A DNA stretch of 57,306 nucleotides from Paracoccaceae bacterium (GTDB taxonomy: Bacteria; Pseudomonadota; Alphaproteobacteria; Rhodobacterales; Rhodobacteraceae). Both the position numbers and the translations under genes were made by a program. The stretch covers positions 1 through 57,306 of the forward strand of contig JAIXSA010000055.1 of the NCBI GenBank assembly GCA_027484915.1, in the 5' to 3' direction. Below the pieces are notes generated by a model that saw only the letters and a program-made list of their open reading frames with translations, did not search any database and was not told the origin of the DNA. This document shows, in pieces, positions 51,018 to 57,306 of the stretch (positions within the stretch are counted from its first letter, which is position 1; each line of letters starts with the position of its first letter).

Positions 51018-51491
51018 ATGAGAACCCTGCGCCCCGTCCCCCTAACGCCCGAGGCCTTCGCCCCCTTCGGTGACGTCCTCGAGGCGACCGGCGACTTCCG
51101 CCTGATCAACGCAGGCCTCTGCAAACGCCATCACGACCGCGCAACACTCGACTTCGGCGATGCCCGCGCCGGGATCTCGATCTTCCAGGCTGAACCCCGC
51201 GCGCTGCCCTACAGCTTTGACCTGATCGAGCGTCACCCCGAAGGCTCGCAGGCCTTCCTGCCGATGACCGCAGCCCCCTTCCTCGTCATCGTCTCCAAAG
51301 GCCCCGACGCCACGCCGCAGGCCTTCCTCACGACCGGCGCGCAGGGCATCAACCTGCACCGCGGAACCTGGCACGGGGTCCTCACCCCCCTCTCCGCCCC
51401 CGGCCTTTTTGCCGTAGTGGACCGGATCGGGACGACCCCGAACCTTGAAGAATACCGCTTCACCCAACCGTGGACGGTGCTGGCCCCCTGA
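51018..51491 (+). CDS. allA: Ureidoglycolate lyase
   Basis: This 157-residue cupin-like enzyme splits S-ureidoglycolate to glyoxylate and urea. The family motifs are LTPEAFAPFGDVLEA, SIFQAEPRALPYSFDLIERHPEGSQAF and LHRGTWHGVLTPL (metal/substrate His). Length matches AllA (about 160). It follows the aminohydrolase gene by 76 bp containing a G-rich repeat, and precedes the permease by 84 bp. Confidence 0.95.
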   Translation: MRTLRPVPLTPEAFAPFGDVLEATGDFRLINAGLCKRHHDRATLDFGDARAGISIFQAEPRALPYSFDLIERHPEGSQAFLPMTAAPFLVIVSKGPDATPQAFLTTGAQGINLHRGTWHGVLTPLSAPGLFAVVDRIGTTPNLEEYRFTQPWTVLAP

Positions 51492-51575
51492 TGGGCCTCC
51501 TAACCGGAGCACAGGCAGGGGCACTGTGCAGACGGCGCGAATACAACAAGCCCCAAGGGAAAAGGACCGTAACGA

Positions 51576-53060
51576 ATGACCACTACGCATCCCGTGGACG
51601 AGATTCTCGCGCCACCCAAGCTCTTCACGCTTGGCCTCCAGCACGTCCTTGTCATGTATGCCGGCGCCGTCGCCGTGCCCCTGATCGTCGGCCGTGCGCT
51701 GAAACTGGAACCGGCGGACGTCGCCTTCCTGATCTCGGCCGACCTCTTCGTCTGCGGCCTTGTCACCCTGATCCAGAGCCTTGGCGCGACCCAGTGGTTC
51801 GGGATCAAACTGCCCGTCATGATGGGCGTGACCTTCGCCGCCGTCGGCCCGATGGTCGCAATGGCCAATGCCAATGGCGGGTCCGAAGGTGCCCGCGCGA
51901 TCTTCGGCGCGATCATCGCCGCCGGGGTGATCTCGATCATCATCGCGCCTCTCGTCAGCCGGATGCTGCGCTTCTTCCCGCCCGTCGTGACCGGCACGAT
52001 CATCCTGGTCATCGGCGTCAGCCTCATGCGGATCGGCATCAACTGGATCTTCGGCAACCCCGTCGGCCCGACCGCCCCGATGATCGTCGATCCGGCCCAT
52101 GCCGACTGGCTGAAGGCCGTGACCGACGGCGCTGCCGCCGGCACCGTCACCGGGGTCCCTGAACTGCCGCCGAAATTCGCCCCCGCCGCCACAATGATGA
52201 ACGAGGGTTACGCCCCCCTGGGCAACGTCGGCATCTCGGCCATCGTGCTGGTCTCGATCCTGCTGATCGCCCGCTTCGCCAAGGGCTTCGTCGCCAACAT
52301 CTCGGTCCTTCTGGGCATCATCATCGGGGCCGTCATCGCCGTGGCCCTGGGCAAGATGACCTTCGACAAGGTCGGCGAGGCCGCCTGGTTCGGCCTGATC
52401 ACGCCCTTCCACTTCGGCATGCCGACCTTTGACCTGGTGATGATCGTGACCATGACCCTGGTGATGATCGTCGTGATGATCGAATCCACTGGCATGTTCC
52501 TTGCCCTGGGCGACATGACCGGAAAGCCCGTCACGCAACCGATGCTCTCCTCGGGCCTGCGCACCGACGGCCTGGGCACGCTGATTGGCGGCATCTTCAA
52601 CACCTTCCCCTACACCTCCTTCTCCCAGAACGTCGGCCTCGTCGGCGTGACCGGAGTCCGCTCGCGCTTCGTCTGCGTCGCGGGCGGCATTATCCTGATC
52701 GTTCTCGGCCTCGTCCCCAAGATGGGCGCGCTCGTTGAATCCGTCCCCACAATGGTGCTGGGCGGTGCTGGCCTTGTCATGTTCGGCATGGTCGCCGCCA
52801 CCGGCATCCGCATCCTCGCGGGCGTGGACTTCGCCAAGAACCGCAACAACCTCTTCATCGTCGCGGTCTCGATCGGCATGGGGATGATCCCGCTCGTGGC
52901 CCCCAACTTCAAGCAATGGATGCCCCACGACATCCACCCACTGATCGAATCCGGCATTCTCCTCGCCTCGATCACCGCCGTGATGCTCAACGCCTTCTTC
53001 AACGGCACCGACGACCAGACCGAGGCGATCAAGGCCGCCGCGTCCAAGGCCGACCACTGA
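51576..53060 (+). CDS. NCS2-family urate/xanthine:cation symporter
   Basis: This 494-residue inner-membrane permease has about 14 helices of the nucleobase-ascorbate transporter fold. Seen are LGLQHVLVMYAGAVAVPLIVG at the start, VMIESTGMFLALGDMTGKP in the eighth-helix region, the QNVGLVGVTGVRSRF signature and NFKQWMPHDIHPLIESGI near the end. Position at the end of the urate genes suggests urate (or xanthine) import with H+ or Na+. A CCGTAACGA-linked ribosome site is weak (AAAGGACCG). A hairpin terminator follows. Confidence 0.93.
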   Translation: MTTTHPVDEILAPPKLFTLGLQHVLVMYAGAVAVPLIVGRALKLEPADVAFLISADLFVCGLVTLIQSLGATQWFGIKLPVMMGVTFAAVGPMVAMANANGGSEGARAIFGAIIAAGVISIIIAPLVSRMLRFFPPVVTGTIILVIGVSLMRIGINWIFGNPVGPTAPMIVDPAHADWLKAVTDGAAAGTVTGVPELPPKFAPAATMMNEGYAPLGNVGISAIVLVSILLIARFAKGFVANISVLLGIIIGAVIAVALGKMTFDKVGEAAWFGLITPFHFGMPTFDLVMIVTMTLVMIVVMIESTGMFLALGDMTGKPVTQPMLSSGLRTDGLGTLIGGIFNTFPYTSFSQNVGLVGVTGVRSRFVCVAGGIILIVLGLVPKMGALVESVPTMVLGGAGLVMFGMVAATGIRILAGVDFAKNRNNLFIVAVSIGMGMIPLVAPNFKQWMPHDIHPLIESGILLASITAVMLNAFFNGTDDQTEAIKAAASKADH

Positions 53061-53069
53061 CCAGACCGT

Positions 53070-53097
53070 GGCCGGGGGAAACCTCCCGGCCCGTTTC
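53070..53097 (+). terminator. Terminator after the NCS2 permease
   Basis: GGCCGGG (53070-53076) pairs with CCCGGCC (53085-53091) over an 8-nt loop, followed by GTTTCC. It starts 9 bases after the stop codon. Confidence 0.7.
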
Positions 53098-53156
53098 CCC
53101 CCTGACAGCCCGCGTCGCGGCGGCTAAGCTTCCGCGATGCGCCCTGCAGGACACCG

Positions 53157-53933
53157 ATGACCGAGACCAGCTTCCGCTCCCGCCTCCGGACGCTTTACGA
53201 AGGCGCAGGCCCGACCGGGGACCGCTTTCGCTATGCGCTGCTGGCCTTCGACATGCTCACCGTCACCTGGCTCATTGCGTCGACCTTCATCGAGCGCGGG
53301 CCCCACCACATCCGGATCGACGTGGCCATCGGCCTGGTCTTCCTGGCTGATTTCATGGCCCGGCTCTTCATATCGCGCCGTCCGGTCAATGACCTGTTCA
53401 GCTTCTGGGGCATCGCCGACGTGCTGGTGATCCTCTCGCTACTTGCCCCGATCTGGGGCGAGGGGCTGGCGTTCCTGCGCGTCCTCAGGCTCTACCGTGT
53501 CTTCCACTCACCGCAGACACTGGACCAGCTGCGCACCGACGTCACGGGCTTTCGGCGGCACGAGACCACCATCCGCGCCGCGCTGAACCTCCTGATCTTC
53601 ATCTTCGCGATGACCTCGCTCGTCTACCAGACCCAGGCCCCGGTCAACGACAAGATCACCAACTACGTCGACGCGCTGTACTTCACCGTGACCACGCTTT
53701 CGACGACCGGCTTCGGAGACGTCACGCTTGTCGGAAATTCCGGCAAGCTGCTGTCCGTCGCCATCATGATCTTCGGCATCAGCCTGTTCCTGCGGCTGGT
53801 GCAGGTCGTCCTGCGTCCGCCCAAGGCGCATTTCCCCTGCCCGGTTTGCGGGCTTCGCCGCCACGACCACGACGCCGTCCACTGCAAGGCCTGCGGGACC
53901 GTGCTGAACATCCCCGACGACGGGCTGGACTGA
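53157..53933 (+). CDS. Voltage-gated K+ channel-like protein with C-terminal zinc ribbon
   Basis: This encodes 258 residues. Six helices are visible (about 25-45, 55-72, 80-98, an S4-like FLRVLRLYRVF near 105, 140-160 and 195-220). The pore loop TLSTTGFGDVT has a GFGD selectivity filter instead of the usual GYGD. After the last helix a short soluble tail holds a zinc ribbon: CPVC at residue 224 and CKAC near 243. It is monomeric in sequence but expected to form tetramers. It is only 2 bp from the converging cupin gene. Regulation by zinc or redox is possible but speculative. Confidence 0.85.
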   Translation: MTETSFRSRLRTLYEGAGPTGDRFRYALLAFDMLTVTWLIASTFIERGPHHIRIDVAIGLVFLADFMARLFISRRPVNDLFSFWGIADVLVILSLLAPIWGEGLAFLRVLRLYRVFHSPQTLDQLRTDVTGFRRHETTIRAALNLLIFIFAMTSLVYQTQAPVNDKITNYVDALYFTVTTLSTTGFGDVTLVGNSGKLLSVAIMIFGISLFLRLVQVVLRPPKAHFPCPVCGLRRHDHDAVHCKACGTVLNIPDDGLD

Positions 53934-53934
53934 C

Positions 53935-54288
53935 CTACTTCAACTTGATGCAGAAGTGCTTGCGGACAGGCGCCTCGATCTTCCACGTCCCCTTGAACGT
54001 AGGCTCGACCACGAAGGCATCGCCTGGCCGCAGCGTGACCGGCTGGCCGCCGTCCGGGGTGATGGTGATCTGCCCCTCGATCAGGTGGACGAATTCGTAG
54101 AACTTGTAGGAGGCATGCCACGACCCGACCGTCGCCTCCCAGGTCCCGCTGATCACGCTGCCGTCCGCGCTGGTATGCTGGACCCAGGTCTTCATCGATG
54201 GTGTGCCTTCGGTCTTCACCCAGCCTTCCAGGTCGGTGACCATCGGCTCGGGTCCGGGGGCGGGGAAGCGGAAAACGGTGTCGGTCAT
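53935..54288 (-). CDS. Cupin-domain protein (DUF861)
   Basis: This encodes 117 residues. A single cupin barrel of the DUF861/Cupin_3 type is seen: SGTWEATVGSWHASYKFYEFVHLIEGQ, PDGGQPVTLRPGDAFVVEP and FKGTWKIEAPVRKHF. Members bind small ligands; some relate to ureidoglycolate-type enzymes, though this one lacks a full metal site. AGGGAGAG is well spaced before the ATG at 54286-54288. It converges with the channel gene. Confidence 0.9.
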   Translation of the reverse strand: MTDTVFRFPAPGPEPMVTDLEGWVKTEGTPSMKTWVQHTSADGSVISGTWEATVGSWHASYKFYEFVHLIEGQITITPDGGQPVTLRPGDAFVVEPTFKGTWKIEAPVRKHFCIKLK

Positions 54289-54427
54289 GGCAGCTCTCCC
54301 TGGCTTTGCCCCTTGGTAGGACCGTGCCGCCCCCCGCGCAAGGCCGGGACGCGCCATTTCCGGTCGGTTTCCGCCTTGCAAGGCAAAGCCCGCTCTGCTT
54401 CACCCAAGGCAAGACAGGAGGACACCG

Positions 54428-55000
54428 ATGCTGATCCGCGATGCCCGCGCTTCCGACACCGACCATCTCGTGCGCTTCATCAACATGGCCGCCGACGACC
54501 TGCCGCTGCACTTCTGGAAGAAGTCCGTCGGCCCGGACGGCGACCCAATGGCCTTGGGCCGCGAACGCGCCGCGCGCGACACCGGCAACTTCTCCTACCG
54601 CAACGCCTGGCTGGCCGAGGTTGACGGCGAGGTCGCGGCCTGCCTTCTTGGCTACCCCGCCGCGCTGGAGCCCGAGGTGATCGCGCCCGACACCCAGCCC
54701 TTGTTCGTGCCGCTTCTGGAGCTTGAGAACATGGCTCCCGGCTCCTGGTATCTGAACGTGCTGGCGACCTACCCGCAGCATCGCGGCAAGGGGTTGGGCT
54801 CGGCGCTTCTGGCCAAGGCCGAGGCGGTGACCCGCGACCTTGGCCGTTCCACCATCAGCCTGATCGCCGAGGATACGCACGCCGACGCCCTCCGCCTATA
54901 CCGCGCGAAAGGCTTCACCGAGGTCGCCCGCCGCCCCTTGGTGAAAGAGGACTGGCCGGTCGATGCGTCCGAGTGGATTTTGTTTACCAAGTCTCTCTGA
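54428..55000 (+). CDS. GNAT-family N-acetyltransferase
   Basis: This encodes 190 residues. The motif A block is WYLNVLATYPQHRGKGLGSALL near residue 105-125, with the acetyl-CoA loop QHRGKG. Motif B ISLIAEDTHADALRLYRAKGF follows. The N-terminal 70 residues carry an acceptor-side region not seen in the shorter GNAT at 34517. Acceptor unknown. CAGGAGG precedes the ATG. A hairpin repeat begins 6 bases after the stop. Confidence 0.9.
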   Translation: MLIRDARASDTDHLVRFINMAADDLPLHFWKKSVGPDGDPMALGRERAARDTGNFSYRNAWLAEVDGEVAACLLGYPAALEPEVIAPDTQPLFVPLLELENMAPGSWYLNVLATYPQHRGKGLGSALLAKAEAVTRDLGRSTISLIAEDTHADALRLYRAKGFTEVARRPLVKEDWPVDASEWILFTKSL

Positions 55001-55005
55001 CCACC

Positions 55006-55061
55006 GCTCGTCGTCGACTTCGTCGCTCCTCGCCGGGACACTCCGACGAGGAGACGAAGTC
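55006..55061. repeat. Intergenic hairpin repeat family B, copy 3 (reverse)
   Basis: The first 28 bases (55006-55033) read as the complement of the 15063-15092 core with 25 of 28 matches. GACTTCGTC (55016-55024) pairs with GACGAAGTC (55053-55061) and TCCTCG with CGAGGA inside it, making a long hairpin. It follows the GNAT stop. Further right, 55152-55165 is a 14-nt perfect palindrome (GTCCACGCGTGGAC). Confidence 0.82.
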
Positions 55062-55167
55062 GAACGTGGAGGGTTTCGGGCCCGAGGACAATCCTTGCCA
55101 AATCCCTAATGCCCGCAAGCAAGTTCTTGAAATCATTCAAGCGGAAGAACTGTCCACGCGTGGACGC

Positions 55168-56142
55168 TCATCCCATCCGCGCGGCCATGTCCAGCATCCG
55201 GTTCGAAAACCCCCACTCGTTGTCATACCACCCGAAGACGCGCAGCATCCCCCCGTTGGAGAGCTTCGTCTCCGGGCAGGCCATCACCACCGACTCCGCC
55301 CGCGCCCGTAGATCGGTGGACACGAGCGGCCGGTCCGTCGCCCCGATCACCCCCCCAGCCGCCCGAAACGCCGCGTTGACTTCCTCGACCGAGGGACGCC
55401 TTTCCGTGACCAGATGGAAGTCCACGCAGGACACGCTGGCAACCGGCACCCGCACCGCCTGCGCCACGATCCGCCCCGCGATTTCAGGCAGCACCCCGTC
55501 CAGAAGCCGCGCCGCCGAGGTCGTCGTCGGCACCATCGACAAAGCCGCTGCCCGACTGCGAGGATAGTCGGCGGCGGGCGCGTCCACCGTCGGCTGGCTG
55601 CCGGTGTAGCAGTGGACCGTCGTCATCGACCCGGTGACGATCCCCCAGTTCCGATGGATCAACCGCGCGAGTGGGGCCAGCGCGTTGGTCGTGCAGGACG
55701 CATTCGAGACGATCCGCTGGTCACTCAACACGCCATCGTTGGCCCCCAGGACGACGGTGACATCCGCCGCCCCGGACGGACCCGAGACCAGCACTCGCAC
55801 CGCCCCAGCCCGCAAGCCCCGCTCCGCCACCTCCCGCGCGTCGGCCCGCCCAGTGCATTCCATAACCAGGTCCACGCCGGTCAGATCAAGGGTCGAGAGG
55901 TCTGCAGTCCGGTGCAGCAGCACCCGCCGTCCATCCACGACAAGCGCGCCGCCGTCCAGGGCAACCGACCCGCGCCACGGCCCAAAGACGCTGTCATACT
56001 CGAACAGGTAGGCGCACATTTCTGGCGCCGCGATGTCGTTGATCCCGGCGATCTCCAGCTCCGGCCAGGTTTCCGGCGACAACAGATAGGCCCGCAGGAC
56101 CGACCGACCGATCCGCCCGAACCCGTTGATGAAGACCCGCAT
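55168..56142 (-). CDS. Type I glyceraldehyde-3-phosphate dehydrogenase family protein
   Basis: This 324-residue NAD-binding enzyme forms acyl-phosphate from an aldehyde phosphate. The N-terminal FINGFGRIGRS binds NAD. The catalytic Cys is in SNASCTTNALAPL and the His in TTVHCYTG; PTTTSAAR is the phosphate site. The C-terminal WYDNEWGFSNRMLDMAARM recalls erythrose-4-phosphate dehydrogenase more than classical GapA (usually NEWGYS-RV). It is a little shorter than GapA (about 333). The ATG at 56140-56142 follows GGAGG by 6 bases; the ATG at 56178 would add 12 residues of non-family sequence. It may be a second, biosynthetic paralogue. Confidence 0.85.
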   Translation of the reverse strand: MRVFINGFGRIGRSVLRAYLLSPETWPELEIAGINDIAAPEMCAYLFEYDSVFGPWRGSVALDGGALVVDGRRVLLHRTADLSTLDLTGVDLVMECTGRADAREVAERGLRAGAVRVLVSGPSGAADVTVVLGANDGVLSDQRIVSNASCTTNALAPLARLIHRNWGIVTGSMTTVHCYTGSQPTVDAPAADYPRSRAAALSMVPTTTSAARLLDGVLPEIAGRIVAQAVRVPVASVSCVDFHLVTERRPSVEEVNAAFRAAGGVIGATDRPLVSTDLRARAESVVMACPETKLSNGGMLRVFGWYDNEWGFSNRMLDMAARMG

Positions 56143-56232
56143 CCCGCCCCTCCGAACCGTCCGGCGCAGTCTCACCATGGGCCGGGAGGCGCTTCAACGG
56201 CCATCTTGTTCCCCGCACAATTCGCCGGGGCG

Positions 56233-56277
56233 CCGGAGTTTTCGAAAACTCCGGTCCGATTTCTTCGAAGAAATCGG
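56233..56277. repeat. Tandem palindrome pair, copy 4 (GC-clamped)
   Basis: Two 22-nt perfect palindromes: 56233-56254 (arm CCGGAGTTTTC) and 56256-56277 (arm CCGATTTCTTC), each with the TTCGAA centre and one base between. It lies between the ornithine cyclodeaminase stop and the GAPDH-like start, both on the minus strand. Confidence 0.92.
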
Positions 56278-56281
56278 TGCC

Positions 56282-57241
56282 TCAAACCCCGACTTCGATC
56301 CCGAGACCCCGCTCGCGTGCGCGCTGCACCGCAACCGCCGCGACTGCCAGATCCTGAAGCCCGACCCCCGTCCCGTCGAACAACGTGATTTCCTCGGCAG
56401 TCCGCCGACCGGGATGCTTGCCGATCAGCACATCCCCCAGGGGCACGATGGCCGAGGCATCCAGCATTCCCGTCCCCACGGCATGCTGTGCTTCGCCGAT
56501 GGTCACCGACTGTGCGACCTCGTCCGTGAAGACCGAGGCACCCGCCACCAGCGCAGGCTCAACTTCCTGCTTGCCCTTGGTGTCGGTGCCCATGCAAGAC
56601 AGGTGCGTTCCGGGCGAGACATGCTTTGCCAGAAGGCTTGCCGCCGGAGAGGAAGTGATCGTCACGATCACCTCCGCCTCACGCATCCGGGGCAGGTCCA
56701 CCGCCTCGAACGGCAGGCCCAGTTCCGCCGCCACGGCGCCAAGTTTCGGCAGCATCTCGGGGTGCAGGTTCCAGGCGATCACCCGCTCGAACCGCCGCAC
56801 CCTTGCCGCGGCCCGCAACTGGAAGCCAGCCTGATGCCCCGCACCGACAATTCCCAGCACATGCGCTTGCGGAACCGCCAGCCGGTCGATGGCGATGGCC
56901 GAAGCCGCCGCTGTCCGCAGCGCGGTCAGAAGGTTGCCGCCCACCATCGCGACGGGCCGCCCGGTCTCTGGATCAAACAGGAAGACCGAGGACTGGTGGT
57001 TGATCATCCCCTTCGCGGCGTTGCCCGGGAAATACCCCCCCGCCTTCACGCCCAGCTGCCTGCCCGCCCGGTCAAGCCCTGACTTGAACCCGTACTGCCG
57101 CCCCTCGCCCAAGGCCTCACGCACTACGGGGAAGTTGTAGGCGTCCCCCCGTGCCATCGCGGCGAAACAGGCCTCGACCGCGCGGAACGCGTCTTCAGGG
57201 GTGACGAGCGAGGCGATCAGGGCCTCGGGGACGATCAGCAT
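56282..57241 (-). CDS. Ornithine cyclodeaminase / mu-crystallin family protein
   Basis: This 319-residue Rossmann-fold NAD(P)-dependent enzyme is related to ornithine cyclodeaminase, ketimine reductase and alanine dehydrogenase of the mu-crystallin family. NAD-binding VLGIVGAGHQAGFQLRAA lies near residue 130. The substrate-side QYGFKSGLDRAGRQLGVKAGGYFPGN and the region GTHLSCMGTDTKGKQEVEP are typical. The true substrate cannot be told. It lies upstream of the GAPDH-like gene on the same strand, separated by a tandem palindrome. Confidence 0.88.
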   Translation of the reverse strand: MLIVPEALIASLVTPEDAFRAVEACFAAMARGDAYNFPVVREALGEGRQYGFKSGLDRAGRQLGVKAGGYFPGNAAKGMINHQSSVFLFDPETGRPVAMVGGNLLTALRTAAASAIAIDRLAVPQAHVLGIVGAGHQAGFQLRAAARVRRFERVIAWNLHPEMLPKLGAVAAELGLPFEAVDLPRMREAEVIVTITSSPAASLLAKHVSPGTHLSCMGTDTKGKQEVEPALVAGASVFTDEVAQSVTIGEAQHAVGTGMLDASAIVPLGDVLIGKHPGRRTAEEITLFDGTGVGLQDLAVAAVAVQRARERGLGIEVGV

Positions 57242-57270
57242 GACGGCCTTCCCAGGGACCTCGCCCTGAT

Positions 57271-57306
57271 TTGCTCTTTTAGGAAATACTCCCGCCGGAG
57301 GCTCCG
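57271..57306. repeat. G-rich repeat family C, copy 3, cut by the window end
   Basis: TTGCTCTTTT (57271-57280) followed by AAATACTCC (57284-57292) matches the left part of the copy at 50946, and then CCGGAGGCTCCG begins a different G/C-rich arm. The rest lies outside the window. Confidence 0.55.

Noticed and set aside
57253-57280. Hairpin CAGGG/CCCTG followed by a T-rich run near the right end
   Set aside because: It would act on the plus strand where no gene ends, and the T-rich run is better explained as the left part of the G-rich repeat.

Overview
The window is high-GC, gene-dense DNA that reads as an alphaproteobacterial chromosome, most likely family Rhodobacteraceae (Rhodobacter/Tabrizicola/Gemmobacter type). 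The reasons are the gene order gshA - small membrane gene - rsmE divergent from ubiA, the presence of DUF2125, DUF1285, DUF5928 and zf-CHCC family proteins, strong ATGA translational coupling, and short palindromic intergenic repeats of a kind seen in that family. There are no rRNA or tRNA genes, no CRISPR array, no insertion sequence and no prophage. Genus-level placement is inference.

Layout. 1-10.3 kb holds housekeeping and small-molecule metabolism: the gshA start, a membrane protein, rsmE, ubiA, an OmpA-like envelope protein, gabD, a YghU-type GST, an SDR, an aminotransferase and a secreted peptidoglycan-binding protein. 10.3-18.1 kb is an envelope/stress block: a transglutaminase-like DUF3857 protein, an ECF sigma factor translationally coupled to a membrane VWA protein that may be its anti-sigma factor, an IbpA-type small heat-shock gene with a heat-shock-like promoter and a ROSE-like thermometer, two tandem secreted trypsin-like proteases, and a small exported protein in AT-richer DNA. 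18.3-24.1 kb holds glycolate oxidase glcDEF, a DUF599 protein and a flavin amine oxidase. 24.3-31.0 kb is a four-gene MoxR/DUF58/DUF4159/VWA operon. 31.2-35.7 kb is a mixed region (GMC oxidoreductase, DUF1285, hydroxypyruvate isomerase, zf-CHCC, GNAT, a gene-poor stretch and a small membrane protein). 35.9-40.2 kb is polA followed by three overlapping YdeI/YjbR-family genes. 40.3-44.2 kb holds DUF1203, HIT, a large glycosyltransferase divergent from a sulfotransferase, and a GFA-family protein. 44.3-53.1 kb is a urate-degradation region: puuD, a LysR regulator, a DUF2125 gene, uraH, a puuE-OHCU decarboxylase fusion, ureidoglycine aminohydrolase, allA and an NCS2 urate/xanthine permease. 53.2-57.3 kb holds a K+ channel-like protein with a C-terminal zinc ribbon, a cupin, a GNAT, a GAPDH-family enzyme and an ornithine cyclodeaminase homologue.

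How the genes fit together. The urate genes take urate to glyoxylate plus urea and ammonia. The allantoate-hydrolysing step is not visible here and must be encoded elsewhere or done by another enzyme. Glyoxylate connects to glcDEF and to the hydroxypyruvate isomerase, so much of the window converges on C2/C3 acid metabolism. The most unusual content lies between genes: four copies of a tandem pair of 21-24 nt palindromes whose arms change together, four copies of a second hairpin repeat with a 30-bp core, and two to three copies of a G-rich hairpin repeat. Other regulatory candidates are the RNA thermometer, a three-way-junction fold upstream of gabD, and operator-like symmetric sites at glcD, puuD/lysR, puuE and the glycosyltransferase/sulfotransferase promoter region.
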